A stretch of 13,123 bases of DNA from Rhodospirillales bacterium. Its GTDB lineage: Bacteria; Pseudomonadota; Alphaproteobacteria; UBA828. Every line of letters starts with the position of its first letter. The first letter of the stretch is position 1. Positions 6,528 through 12,995 of the stretch are shown in pieces. A program made the position numbers and the translations under genes. Location: the NCBI GenBank assembly GCA_026712885.1, contig JAPOPO010000103.1, forward strand, positions 1-13,123, in the 5' to 3' direction. The notes under the pieces are model-generated. The model was given only the letters and a program-made list of their open reading frames with translations, did not search any database and was not told the origin of the DNA.

Positions 6528-7583
6528 TTACGCCTCCGTCACCCGCACGGGCTCGACATAGGTGCCGGGCTCGTTCGCTCGGGGATCGAGCAGAATCCGC
6601 CGGCCGTCGAGCTTGAGCCGGTAGGTCGCGACCTTCTCGGTGAAGGGCGGCGGCGAGCAGCCATCCTCGGGCCGGTACTGGAAGCCGTGCCACGGGCAGG
6701 TCACGCAGCCGTCCATGATGCGCCCCTCGCCGAGTGGCCCGTTCTGATGGGCGCAGACGTTGGCGAGCGCCGACAGCTTGTCGCCGTAGCGGAACACCGC
6801 GACGCGCTCCCCACCCTCCAGCGGCACGACAATGCCGCGTCCGTCGGGCACGGAGTCCACGTGGCCGGCCACGACCCAGGGCGCCTCGTCGGCGCTCTCG
6901 GCGGTGTCCCTGTCCTTCTGCCGCTCGATGCGCCCGGCGACGAGGTGGAGGCCAGTGACCGCCACCACGCTCAGGCCCACGATGACGGCGAGCAGCGGGC
7001 TCTGCTTTGCCTGCAGGGAGCCGAGCGCGACGTGGCAGACGATCGCCGCATAGGCGACGTAGACCGAGAGGTGGATCGCCTTCCAGATCGGCGGAGTCAG
7101 GAACCTGAGCCAGAAGTCGTGGCTCGTGGCCGCGAGCACGAGCAGCAGGAAGAGCGCGAAGATGCCGAAGGTCTCGAACGGGAAGCCGAGGAAGCGGTCG
7201 TAGCTCGTATTGCTCGCCAGCACCGCGACGTACTTGTTCAGCGGGCTGAAGGAGTAATAGATGCTGACCACGTGCGTCGCGTGCGTGAAGGCGATGGCAC
7301 ACGTGATCACGCCGAAATGGCGCCGGTTGTAGAGCAGTGGCAGGAAGCGCTGATCGAGGCGGGCCAGCGGCCCGATGCAGAGGATGAAGGTGAGCATCAG
7401 GAAGGCGCAGGTGCCGAAGGCCTGCGCCCTGAGGATCGCCCCGCTGGTCGGCTTGGTGACGTCCTGGAAGCTCGGCGCAATCTTGATGAAGAGCAGGATG
7501 TAGGCGACGGCGGCGGCCAGCACCACGACGTCGTAGATGATCTTGTTGCGGTTCCAGCCGACCGGTGCGTAACGCACGCTCAT
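6528..7583 (-). CDS. Ferric-reductase-like b-haem membrane domain fused to a Rieske domain
   Basis: This is a 351 aa fusion. Residues 15-220 have six membrane helices (about 15-36, 55-75, 91-111, 139-155, 168-189, 197-217) in the pattern of the ferric-reductase-like transmembrane domain (PF01794 type). His residues H101 and H104 lie in helix 3 and H171 and H184 in helix 5, positions suited to binding b-type haem; H89 precedes helix 3. Residues about 235-345 form a Rieske domain with 2Fe-2S ligands C277, H279, C296 and H299 (CAHQNGPLG and CPWHGFQY). It lacks the FAD/NAD-binding domain of NADPH oxidases and ferric reductases; the Rieske domain takes that place. It should pass electrons across or within the membrane, perhaps between quinone and the soluble Rieske-flavoenzyme encoded three genes downstream. 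The start is supported by AAAGGGGCGG upstream. Confidence 0.85.
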   Translation of the reverse strand: MSVRYAPVGWNRNKIIYDVVVLAAAVAYILLFIKIAPSFQDVTKPTSGAILRAQAFGTCAFLMLTFILCIGPLARLDQRFLPLLYNRRHFGVITCAIAFTHATHVVSIYYSFSPLNKYVAVLASNTSYDRFLGFPFETFGIFALFLLLVLAATSHDFWLRFLTPPIWKAIHLSVYVAYAAIVCHVALGSLQAKQSPLLAVIVGLSVVAVTGLHLVAGRIERQKDRDTAESADEAPWVVAGHVDSVPDGRGIVVPLEGGERVAVFRYGDKLSALANVCAHQNGPLGEGRIMDGCVTCPWHGFQYRPEDGCSPPPFTEKVATYRLKLDGRRILLDPRANEPGTYVEPVRVTEA

Positions 7584-7598
7584 CGTTCAGCCGCCCCT

Positions 7599-7778
7599 TT
7601 ACTCACCCGCCGCAGCGGCGGGCGCCTCGGGCGCGGCCGCGGGCTTTTCGAGCTGGACGGCGGACTTCTCCGTCGGCCCGTGCTGGCGAATGGCGAGCGC
7701 CGCGATCAGCATCGCGGGCAGGAAGATCGCGAGCACCTTCCACATGTAGGCGTGGGTCTTGCGATGACGGCGCTGCAT
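7599..7778 (-). CDS. Small single-helix membrane protein with Pro/Ala-rich tail
   Basis: From the ATG at 7778 this is 59 aa: a basic N-terminus (QRRHRKTHAY), one hydrophobic helix (about 12-31, MWKVLAIFLPAMLIAALAI), and an Ala/Pro/Glu-rich tail. The open frame could extend to a TTG at 7817, but that would overlap the upstream gene, and AAGGG (7788-7792) sits 9 nt before the chosen ATG. The basic residues before the helix predict the N-terminus inside and the tail outside. No family is recognised. It lies 15 nt before the Rieske/b-haem gene and 13 nt after the previous stop, so it belongs to the operon, perhaps as a small subunit. Confidence 0.7.
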   Translation of the reverse strand: MQRRHRKTHAYMWKVLAIFLPAMLIAALAIRQHGPTEKSAVQLEKPAAAPEAPAAAAGE

Positions 7779-7787
7779 GACGACGGA

Positions 7788-7792
7788 CCCTT
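7788..7792 (-). promoter_or_regulatory. Ribosome-binding site overlapping the upstream stop codon
   Basis: Read leftward, the stop TGA of the preceding gene runs straight into AAGGG (TGAAGGG), 9 nt before the ATG at 7778. It supports the shorter start of the 59 aa protein and indicates translational coupling. Confidence 0.5.
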
Positions 7793-8004
7793 CAGCCGCG
7801 TTGCCGTTCCGCCGCAACCCAGCGGCAGATCACCAGCGGCCAGAGCACGATGCAACCGGGAATCAGCAGCGGCCGGAAGGCGTAGGACCGGCGCGCGCCC
7901 TCATCCACCCGCTCGATACCGTAGAGCAGGAATGCGGCCGCGACGGCGAGCCCGACATAGCCGTAATACTGCAAGACTTCGATGATGATACGTGCCGCGT
8001 CCAC
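7792..8004 (-). CDS. Small two-helix membrane protein (first gene of cluster)
   Basis: This 70 aa protein starts with GTG at 8004, supported by AGGGGG (8012-8017) 7 nt upstream. There are two membrane helices (about 8-28 and 45-63), separated by a charged loop GIERVDEGARRS; the second helix carries the phrase LLIPGCIVLWPLVICRW. I have an impression of small proteins with a similar PG...LWPL...RW helix beside respiratory-type genes, but cannot name the family. It is the first gene after the candidate promoter at 8093-8121, with an 80-odd-base leader. It probably helps assemble or anchor the electron-transfer proteins encoded downstream. Confidence 0.75.
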   Translation of the reverse strand: MDAARIIIEVLQYYGYVGLAVAAAFLLYGIERVDEGARRSYAFRPLLIPGCIVLWPLVICRWVAAERQRG

Positions 8005-8092
8005 GCTTCAACCCCCTGAAGAGCGGGCGCCGTCCGCGGCCCTCGTAGAAGACTGCGTCTCCTCGTCGGGCCAGCGTTTTCGGCGCGGCTGA

Positions 8093-8121
8093 ACGATACG
8101 GACGATCGAGGCGCGTGCCAA
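8093..8121 (-). promoter_or_regulatory. Candidate sigma70-like promoter for the six-gene cluster
   Basis: Reading leftward, TTGGCA (8121-8116; 5 of 6 to the -35 consensus) is followed after 17 bp by TATCGT (8098-8093; 4 of 6 to the -10 consensus). Transcription would begin near 8086, leaving a leader of about 80 nt before the GTG at 8004. It lies in the only sizeable gap upstream of the cluster. Expression has not been shown, and a GC-rich genome can produce such matches by chance. Confidence 0.4.
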
Positions 8122-8198
8122 CCCCGCGGGCGATCAACTATGCGCGACCGGCATGCGAGAAGAGCGAGAAATTGGCAGACATCGTGACTCGTATCCTT

Positions 8199-8537
8199 TC
8201 AGTCGCTCAGGACCGCAAGTGCGGCGGCCCTGGTCGGATACACCGCAATCAACCTGTCCACACCGCCTCCCGAGAAGACCGCGGCGACGACTCCTTGCGG
8301 CGCGCAAACGGCCAGGCGGACGCCTCGGTCGCGCAGTACCCTGGCGGTGATCCTGAGCGCGCGAACGCCGACGTTGCCGATATAGGCAAGCTCCTCGAAG
8401 TCCAGGACCACGGCGCCGTCGCCGTTCTTGAGCGCTCCCGTGACCGTCGTCTCGAGCGCCTGTGCGCTGGCCGGCTCGATCCGCCCGCTCACGCGGGCAA
8501 CCAGCACATTGTCATACCGCTCGGTCGTCACGTTCAT
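8199..8537 (-). CDS. STAS-domain protein lacking the usual phosphorylation serine
   Basis: This 112 aa cytoplasmic protein is a single STAS domain, the fold of anti-anti-sigma factors such as SpoIIAA. The N-terminus VTTERYDNVLVARVSGRIE (3-21) is the typical first two strands. DFEELAYIGNVGVRAL matches the family signature DL..V..IDSSGLG.L. At the position of the phosphorylated serine (the first S of DSSG) it has Asn, and Val follows instead of Ser/Thr. It therefore cannot be switched by the standard partner kinase in the usual way. No anti-sigma kinase or phosphatase gene is in the window. GGGAGAAGAG precedes the ATG. It stands alone between divergent P450 and same-strand cluster genes, about 195 bp from the next gene. 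It may act constitutively, or in a different complex. Confidence 0.85.
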   Translation of the reverse strand: MNVTTERYDNVLVARVSGRIEPASAQALETTVTGALKNGDGAVVLDFEELAYIGNVGVRALRITARVLRDRGVRLAVCAPQGVVAAVFSGGGVDRLIAVYPTRAAALAVLSD

Positions 8538-8845
8538 CGCGCTCTTCTCCCAAAAGGTGGCGCGCGCCTATAGCACGCGCGAGCACCCGCCCACCAGTCC
8601 GGCCCGAGGCGAGCCGGCGCACTACACTGGCCACGTGATTTCCGATGCCCCGTCAGCCGAGCGGACGCAGCGCCGGCATCGGTGGAATGCGCAAGTCGAA
8701 ATGGCCTCGGGCACGGCCGGCATAGCGGAAGTGCTGGAATTCGGCCGCCACCCACCCCATGATACGGACAAGCGGCGGCACCCCGTGGCCTGCCCGCCCC
8801 GCGGGACGAGGGGCAGGGGCATGACCGACCGCAGAGGGCTGGGAG
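8538..8845. other. Intergenic region between STAS gene and P450 gene
   Basis: This 308 bp divergent gap should hold both promoters. For the STAS gene, TATAGG (reverse of 8567-8572) could be a -10 but has no good -35. The perfect palindromes GGCGCGCGCC (8559-8568) and CACGTG (8634-8639) are short. I see no gene, hairpin terminator or RNA in it. AGAGGG (8833-8838) serves the P450 start. Confidence 0.4.
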
Positions 8846-10327
8846 ATGGCCACCTCGACGATACCGCTTGCGCGCGGCCTGCCGGTCGTGGGCAACGTCT
8901 TCGACATGGCGCGCGACATGCGCGCCTTCCTCACCGACAACTACCAGGAACTCGGGCCGGTCTACGGCATGCGCCTGCTCAACCGGCGCTTCACCGTGCT
9001 GGCGGGCGTGGAGGCCAACCGCTTCCTTGCGCGGCACGGCACCAAGCACTTTCGCTCCTTCGAGTTCTGGAGCGGCTTAAATGCCTGGTTCGGCGCGGCG
9101 CGGTCGACGCTGAGCGCAGACGGTGCCGAGCACGCGGCATTCCGGCGCACGTTGAAGCGGGGCTACTCGCGCGAGTACGCCGTGGAACACATGGGCGGCA
9201 TGATCGATATCGCGCGGCGGGAGATCGCGGCGTGGCCGCAGGACCGGCCGATGGCTGCGGTGCCGGCGCTGCAGCGGATCGTCACGGATCAGGTGGGCAC
9301 GCTGGTCGCCGGCGTCTCGCCCCGCCCCTACAACGACGACCTTGTCTGCTACGTCCACGGGCTGCTCTCGGCCACAATCGTGCCGAGGCCCTACCTGCGC
9401 TGGTCGCCGCGCTTCCGCCGCGCGTCCGCGCGGGTGGACGAACTCTATCACGAGGTGATCGAGTGCCACTCCGGCACGATGCGGGAACGGCACGGCGCCG
9501 CCCCTGACCTGATCGACGACCTACTGGACCTGCACGAAGAAGACCCGAAATTCTTCCCCGAGGCGGACCTGAAGATGGCGGCAATGGGCCCCTTCGTCGC
9601 GGCTCTCGACACGGTAGCGAGCACCTGCGCCTTCATGCTCTACGCCCTTCTCAGGAACCCGGACGTGCTGGAGAAGGTGCGCGAAGAGGCCGACACCCTG
9701 CTTGCCGGCGACGTGCCGGCGGAGCAAGCGCTGCGCAAGATGGACGCGATGCACCGCGCGGCGATGGAAACCATGCGGATGTATCCGGTCACCCCGCTCC
9801 TGGTCCGGACCGCCGCGAATTCCTTCGAGTTCGCAGGCCACCGCATCCCAGCCGGCGAGCAGGTGATGATCGCGACTGCGGTGCCCCACTACCTTTCGGA
9901 ATTCTTCCCGGAGCCCGAGCGCTTCGACATCGACCGCTACACGCCGGCGCGGGCGGAGCACAAGCAGCCCTACGTCTACGCGCCCTTCGGCCTGGGCCCC
10001 CACCGCTGCCTCGGCAACGGCTTCGCCGAGGTACAAATCGCGGCCACAATGGCGACCATCCTGCACGAGGTGGACCTTGACCCCGACCGGGCCGACTACA
10101 GCCTCAAGACCACCCAGATGCCCCTTCCCGCACCCGACGAATCCTTCAAGGTCCGCGTCAGGGGGCGGCGCGGCGCCCCGCAGCCGCTTGCAGAACCCAA
10201 ACCCTGGGGCGCCCTCGGGGCGGTGCTCGGCGGCGCGCTCTGGGGCGCGCTTGGCGCCGAGGCCGCGAGAGAGGCTTTCCGCTCGTTGTCTCCCGCGCAC
10301 CTCAGCCGGCGTCAGCTCAGCCGATAA
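8846..10327 (+). CDS. Cytochrome P450 with an extra C-terminal tail
   Basis: This is a 493 aa haem-thiolate monooxygenase. The haem loop FGLGPHRCLG (381-390) carries the Cys ligand C388; the K-helix ExxR is E308-T-M-R311; the I-helix oxygen-activation segment is AALDTVAS (252-259), with Asp255-Thr256. The PERF-like motif is PEPERFDIDRY (356-366). There is no N-terminal membrane anchor, so it is a soluble bacterial type needing a ferredoxin and reductase; neither is adjacent, though Rieske proteins lie in the opposite-strand cluster. After the normal end (about 440) there is a tail of about 50 residues containing WGALGAVLGGALWGALGA (454-471), a small-residue hydrophobic stretch that could associate with a membrane or oligomerise. 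AGAGGG 7 nt upstream supports the start. The substrate is unknown. The last 11 bp overlap the converging LLM gene. Confidence 0.9.
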   Translation: MATSTIPLARGLPVVGNVFDMARDMRAFLTDNYQELGPVYGMRLLNRRFTVLAGVEANRFLARHGTKHFRSFEFWSGLNAWFGAARSTLSADGAEHAAFRRTLKRGYSREYAVEHMGGMIDIARREIAAWPQDRPMAAVPALQRIVTDQVGTLVAGVSPRPYNDDLVCYVHGLLSATIVPRPYLRWSPRFRRASARVDELYHEVIECHSGTMRERHGAAPDLIDDLLDLHEEDPKFFPEADLKMAAMGPFVAALDTVASTCAFMLYALLRNPDVLEKVREEADTLLAGDVPAEQALRKMDAMHRAAMETMRMYPVTPLLVRTAANSFEFAGHRIPAGEQVMIATAVPHYLSEFFPEPERFDIDRYTPARAEHKQPYVYAPFGLGPHRCLGNGFAEVQIAATMATILHEVDLDPDRADYSLKTTQMPLPAPDESFKVRVRGRRGAPQPLAEPKPWGALGAVLGGALWGALGAEAAREAFRSLSPAHLSRRQLSR

Positions 10328-11153
10328 GAGTGGCGTAGCGGTCGACGACCGGCATCACCGCGTCGCGCCCTTCCGGCGGCAGGATCAGCAGCGCGCGGTC
10401 CATCCCTGCCTCCCGGCAGGCCGCAAGGTAGCTTTCCTCGGGCTTGGCGCCGAAGACCGTGGTTGACACCGTAGCCGGGTCGCGTCCGGCGTCTTCGGCG
10501 GCGGCGCGGAGCCTGGCCATGCCATCTGCGGGATCGGGCAGAAGCGGGCCGCGCGGGAACCAGCCCGAGCAGAAATCCATTATCCGGCGCATGGTGTGCA
10601 CGGACTCGCCGCCCAGCAGTATCGGCGGGTGCGGCTTCTGCACCGGCTTGGGCCAGGACCAGCTCGGCTCGAAGGAGGTGAATTCGCCCTCGTAGCTCGC
10701 CTCGTCGGCAGCCCAGAGCGCCTGCATGGCCTTGACCCGGTCCTCCATGACCCGAAAGCGGGTCTCGAAGCGCGTGCCGTGATGCTCCATCTCCTCGGCG
10801 TTCCAGCCGGCGCCGATGCCGAAGTCGAAGCGCCCGCCGGAGACCAGATCGAGGCTCGCCACCGCCTTCGCGGTGACGATGGGGTCGCGCTCGGTCACCA
10901 GGCAGATGCCCGTGCCGAGGCGGAGCGTGCTGGTCACCGCCGCGGCCGCGGCGAGGCTCACGAAGGGGTCGAGGGTGTGGGAATATTCCCGCGGCAGTTC
11001 GCCGCCGCCCCGCCAGGGCGAGCGCCGGCTGGCGGGGATGTGGGTGTGCTCGGGCACGAAAAGCGAGTCGAACCCGCGTTCCTCCAGCGCAGGCGCAAGC
11101 TCGGTGAGCGCGATGCAATAGTCGGTGGCGAAGATGACGGCGCCGATCTTCAT
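10317..11153 (-). CDS. LLM-class (luciferase-like) flavin/F420-dependent oxidoreductase
   Basis: This 278 aa TIM-barrel protein is of the bacterial luciferase-like family, subgroup usually annotated as F420-dependent LLM oxidoreductase. Typical segments are GFDSLFVPEHTHIP (27-40), LRLGTGICLVTERDPIVTAK (77-96), LVSGGRFDFGIGAGWNAEEMEHHG (103-126), MQALW (143-147) and PPILLGGE (176-183). The frame extends upstream to 11282, but GGGGAG 9 nt before the ATG at 11153 and the family start M-K-I-G decide the shorter form. Members reduce or oxidise small organic substrates using F420 or FMN; which cofactor applies cannot be told from sequence alone, and no F420 biosynthesis gene is in the window. It is divergent from the SDR gene and overlaps the P450 tail to tail. 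A role in the same catabolic route is plausible. Confidence 0.88.
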   Translation of the reverse strand: MKIGAVIFATDYCIALTELAPALEERGFDSLFVPEHTHIPASRRSPWRGGGELPREYSHTLDPFVSLAAAAAVTSTLRLGTGICLVTERDPIVTAKAVASLDLVSGGRFDFGIGAGWNAEEMEHHGTRFETRFRVMEDRVKAMQALWAADEASYEGEFTSFEPSWSWPKPVQKPHPPILLGGESVHTMRRIMDFCSGWFPRGPLLPDPADGMARLRAAAEDAGRDPATVSTTVFGAKPEESYLAACREAGMDRALLILPPEGRDAVMPVVDRYATLIG

Positions 11154-11240
11154 GGCTGATTGCTCCCCGGGGCGTGTCTCATCACGGCGTGTGGCGCGGC
11201 GCACGCTCTCACGCGCTGCGGTGCGGTGCAACCGCCTGCC

Positions 11241-11269
11241 TTGACAAGCCGCGCGCGCCTGCCGAGCCT
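11241..11269 (+). promoter_or_regulatory. Possible promoter for the SDR gene (perfect -35 only)
   Basis: TTGACA at 11241-11246 is a perfect -35 box in the divergent LLM/SDR gap. Seventeen bases on, GAGCCT (11264-11269) is a poor -10. Transcription from it would start only a few bases before the ATG at 11285, giving a very short leader. Confidence 0.25.
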
Positions 11270-11284
11270 TTGGGCCCCGCAACG

Positions 11285-12154
11285 ATGCACCCGGACACCG
11301 CCATGACCGAAGCCTCCCCCGCCGCGAGCGCGGCGCCCTGGCAAAGCCCGACGTTGAGCCTCGATGGCCGAGTTGCGATCGTGGCCGGCGCCGGCCAGAC
11401 GCCGGGGCCGGTGATCGGCAACGGCCGCGCCACCTGCGTGCTTTTCGCCCGCGCCGGCGCGCACGTGGTCGCGCTCGACCGCGACCGCGCGTCGGCCGAG
11501 GAGACCGCCGCCATGATCCAGGCGGAGGGCGGCGACGCCGAGGCGCTGGTCGCCGACGTGACCGAGGAGGCGGCGCTGAGCGCGGCCGTCGAGGCCATCG
11601 TCGCCCGCCACGGCCGCGTCGACGTGCTGCAGAACAACGTGGGCGTGGCCTACACCGGCGGTGATTCGGCGCTCGCCGACCTCGACGAGGCGAGCTTCGA
11701 CCGGGTCATGGCGATCAACCTGCGCGGCACGGTGATGGCCTGCAAGCACGTGGTCCCGGTCATGCGCAGCCAGGGCAGCGGCGTGATCACCAACATTTCG
11801 TCGATCGCAGCCGTGGTCGACTACAAGTCGGTCACCTACAAGACCAGCAAGGCAGGCATGATCGCCTTCTCCCGCCAGCTCGCGCTCGACTGCGCGCCCG
11901 ACGGCGTGCGCGTGAACGCCATCCTGCCGGGCTACATGGACACGCCGATGGCGGTGGACACGCAAGCCCGCCGCTACGGCAGGCCGCGCGAGGAGATCGC
12001 CGCCGACCGCGACACCTGGAGCCCGCTCAGGGGCGGCATGGGGAGCGCCTGGGACGTGGCCCAGGCCTCGCTCTTCCTCGCCTCCGATGCCGGCCGCTTC
12101 ATCACCGGCGTGGCGCTGCCGGTGGACGGCGGGGTGATGGCCCGCGTCGGCTGA
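11285..12154 (+). CDS. Short-chain dehydrogenase/reductase (SDR) with enlarged cofactor loop
   Basis: This 289 aa NAD(P)-dependent oxidoreductase has a Rossmann fold. The glycine-rich cofactor loop AGAGQTPGPVIGNG (34-47) is the usual AGAGxGxG with six extra residues, a variant I have seen in a subgroup of SDRs. ALDRD (63-67), with acidic Asp65 at the end of strand 2, favours NAD over NADP. DVTEE (91-95), NNVG (117-120), N145, S172, Y185 and K189 (YKTSK) complete the active site. PVDGG near the C-terminus is typical. The start is uncertain: ATG 11285 or ATG 11303 (283 aa) both lack a clear binding site, and the open frame to 11174 is dismissed because it has no SDR resemblance and runs into the divergent promoter area. 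The substrate is probably a secondary alcohol or ketone, perhaps a product of the nearby P450 or LLM enzyme. Confidence 0.88.
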   Translation: MHPDTAMTEASPAASAAPWQSPTLSLDGRVAIVAGAGQTPGPVIGNGRATCVLFARAGAHVVALDRDRASAEETAAMIQAEGGDAEALVADVTEEAALSAAVEAIVARHGRVDVLQNNVGVAYTGGDSALADLDEASFDRVMAINLRGTVMACKHVVPVMRSQGSGVITNISSIAAVVDYKSVTYKTSKAGMIAFSRQLALDCAPDGVRVNAILPGYMDTPMAVDTQARRYGRPREEIAADRDTWSPLRGGMGSAWDVAQASLFLASDAGRFITGVALPVDGGVMARVG

Positions 12155-12188
12155 TCCTCGCCTGCGCCCCGGAAGCCGGAGAACCGAG

Positions 12189-12923
12189 CTAAACCTGGGC
12201 GTTGTACATGTCGAAGACCACGCCGTAGACGTCGAAGGTCCGCGACGGGTCGAACGACATCGTGTGCAGCACCTTGTCCATGTTCTTGAGCTGCGTCACC
12301 AGACGCCGGAGCTTTGGCACCGGGTCCACGTCGAAGTCCACCCGTACGTCGACCGCCGGCCACGGCTGCTTGCCGTTGAACACCTGGATCATCGCCCAGG
12401 ATTCCGGTATCGGGCCTAGATCCGGCTGGCCTTGCCCGCCGGCGGCCTTGCCGGCCTCGATGGCACGCAGCAGCCTCTCGTCCATGGCCTCGCCGCGGTT
12501 GTCCTCGAGCGCCTTGGCCATCGCCTGCACGGGTCCGGGGCCATCCATGTAGTTGCCCATCGCGATCGAGCCCTCGGCCACGACATGGCTCGCGTGGTTC
12601 CAGGCGTCGGATCCGGTGCGCACCCAGGTCTCGCCGGTGGTGGTCACCGCGCCGATCTGCCGCCAGCTCCAGTTCTCGTCGTGCTTCTCCAGCTCGGCTT
12701 CCATGTCGTCCCAGCCGACGCCTGAGTCCCGCAGGTCGCAAAGCCGGTGCCCGTTCTGCGGGTGGATGGTCGCCATCGGGGCCACGATGATCCCCCGCTC
12801 CGTCACGTCAGGCAGGAGGTGCCGGTGTACCGGGAAGGTCCGGCTGAAGTTGATGGTGATTGTGGTTGACGCGATGCCGATCTCGCCGGTGTCCAGATTG
12901 CTGGCAAGCACTGTGTACGTCAT
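12189..12923 (-). CDS. DUF1028-family protein
   Basis: This 244 aa protein opens with MTYTVLASNLDTGEIGIAS (1-19), the standard DUF1028 beginning, and continues with ITINFSRTFPVHRH, WSWRQIGAVTTTGETWVRTG (85-104) and VAEGSIAMGNYM (115-126), matching the rest of that domain. DUF1028 proteins are thought to have an Ntn-hydrolase fold and often sit with amino acid or amide catabolism genes, but no reaction is proven to my knowledge. There is no signal peptide. AGGGAGAG (12930-12937) lies 6 nt before the ATG. It converges on the SDR gene with a 34 bp gap that has no strong terminator. The tail beyond about residue 175 (VDVRVDFDVDPVPKLRRLV, then LKNMDKVLHTMSFDP) is a further small region, as in many longer family members. 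Confidence 0.82.
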   Translation of the reverse strand: MTYTVLASNLDTGEIGIASTTITINFSRTFPVHRHLLPDVTERGIIVAPMATIHPQNGHRLCDLRDSGVGWDDMEAELEKHDENWSWRQIGAVTTTGETWVRTGSDAWNHASHVVAEGSIAMGNYMDGPGPVQAMAKALEDNRGEAMDERLLRAIEAGKAAGGQGQPDLGPIPESWAMIQVFNGKQPWPAVDVRVDFDVDPVPKLRRLVTQLKNMDKVLHTMSFDPSRTFDVYGVVFDMYNAQV

Positions 12924-12995
12924 GGCGGACTCTCCCTCTTCTCAATAGCCGCGCGATCCTGCCGCATCGCCCGTAGGGTGTCGAGGCGAGCGCGC

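Noticed and set aside
6513..7985. 490-codon open frame on the plus strand opposite the membrane cluster genes
   Set aside because: It covers several real leftward genes with clear motifs and coupled starts. Its own protein is rich in Arg, Glu, Asp and His from reverse-complement codons and matches no family.
8005..8198. Possible small gene or RNA in the 194 bp gap upstream of the cluster
   Set aside because: Apart from the candidate promoter, I see no frame with a plausible start and natural composition, and no stable conserved-looking fold such as a riboswitch.
11174..11284. N-terminal extension of the SDR protein
   Set aside because: The extra 37 residues show no SDR feature, have no ribosome-binding site, and sit over the divergent promoter area including the TTGACA box.
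12155..12188. Possible terminator between the SDR and DUF1028 genes
   Set aside because: Only a 4 bp CCGG-AAG-CCGG stem (12169-12179) is present, with no T-run on either strand.
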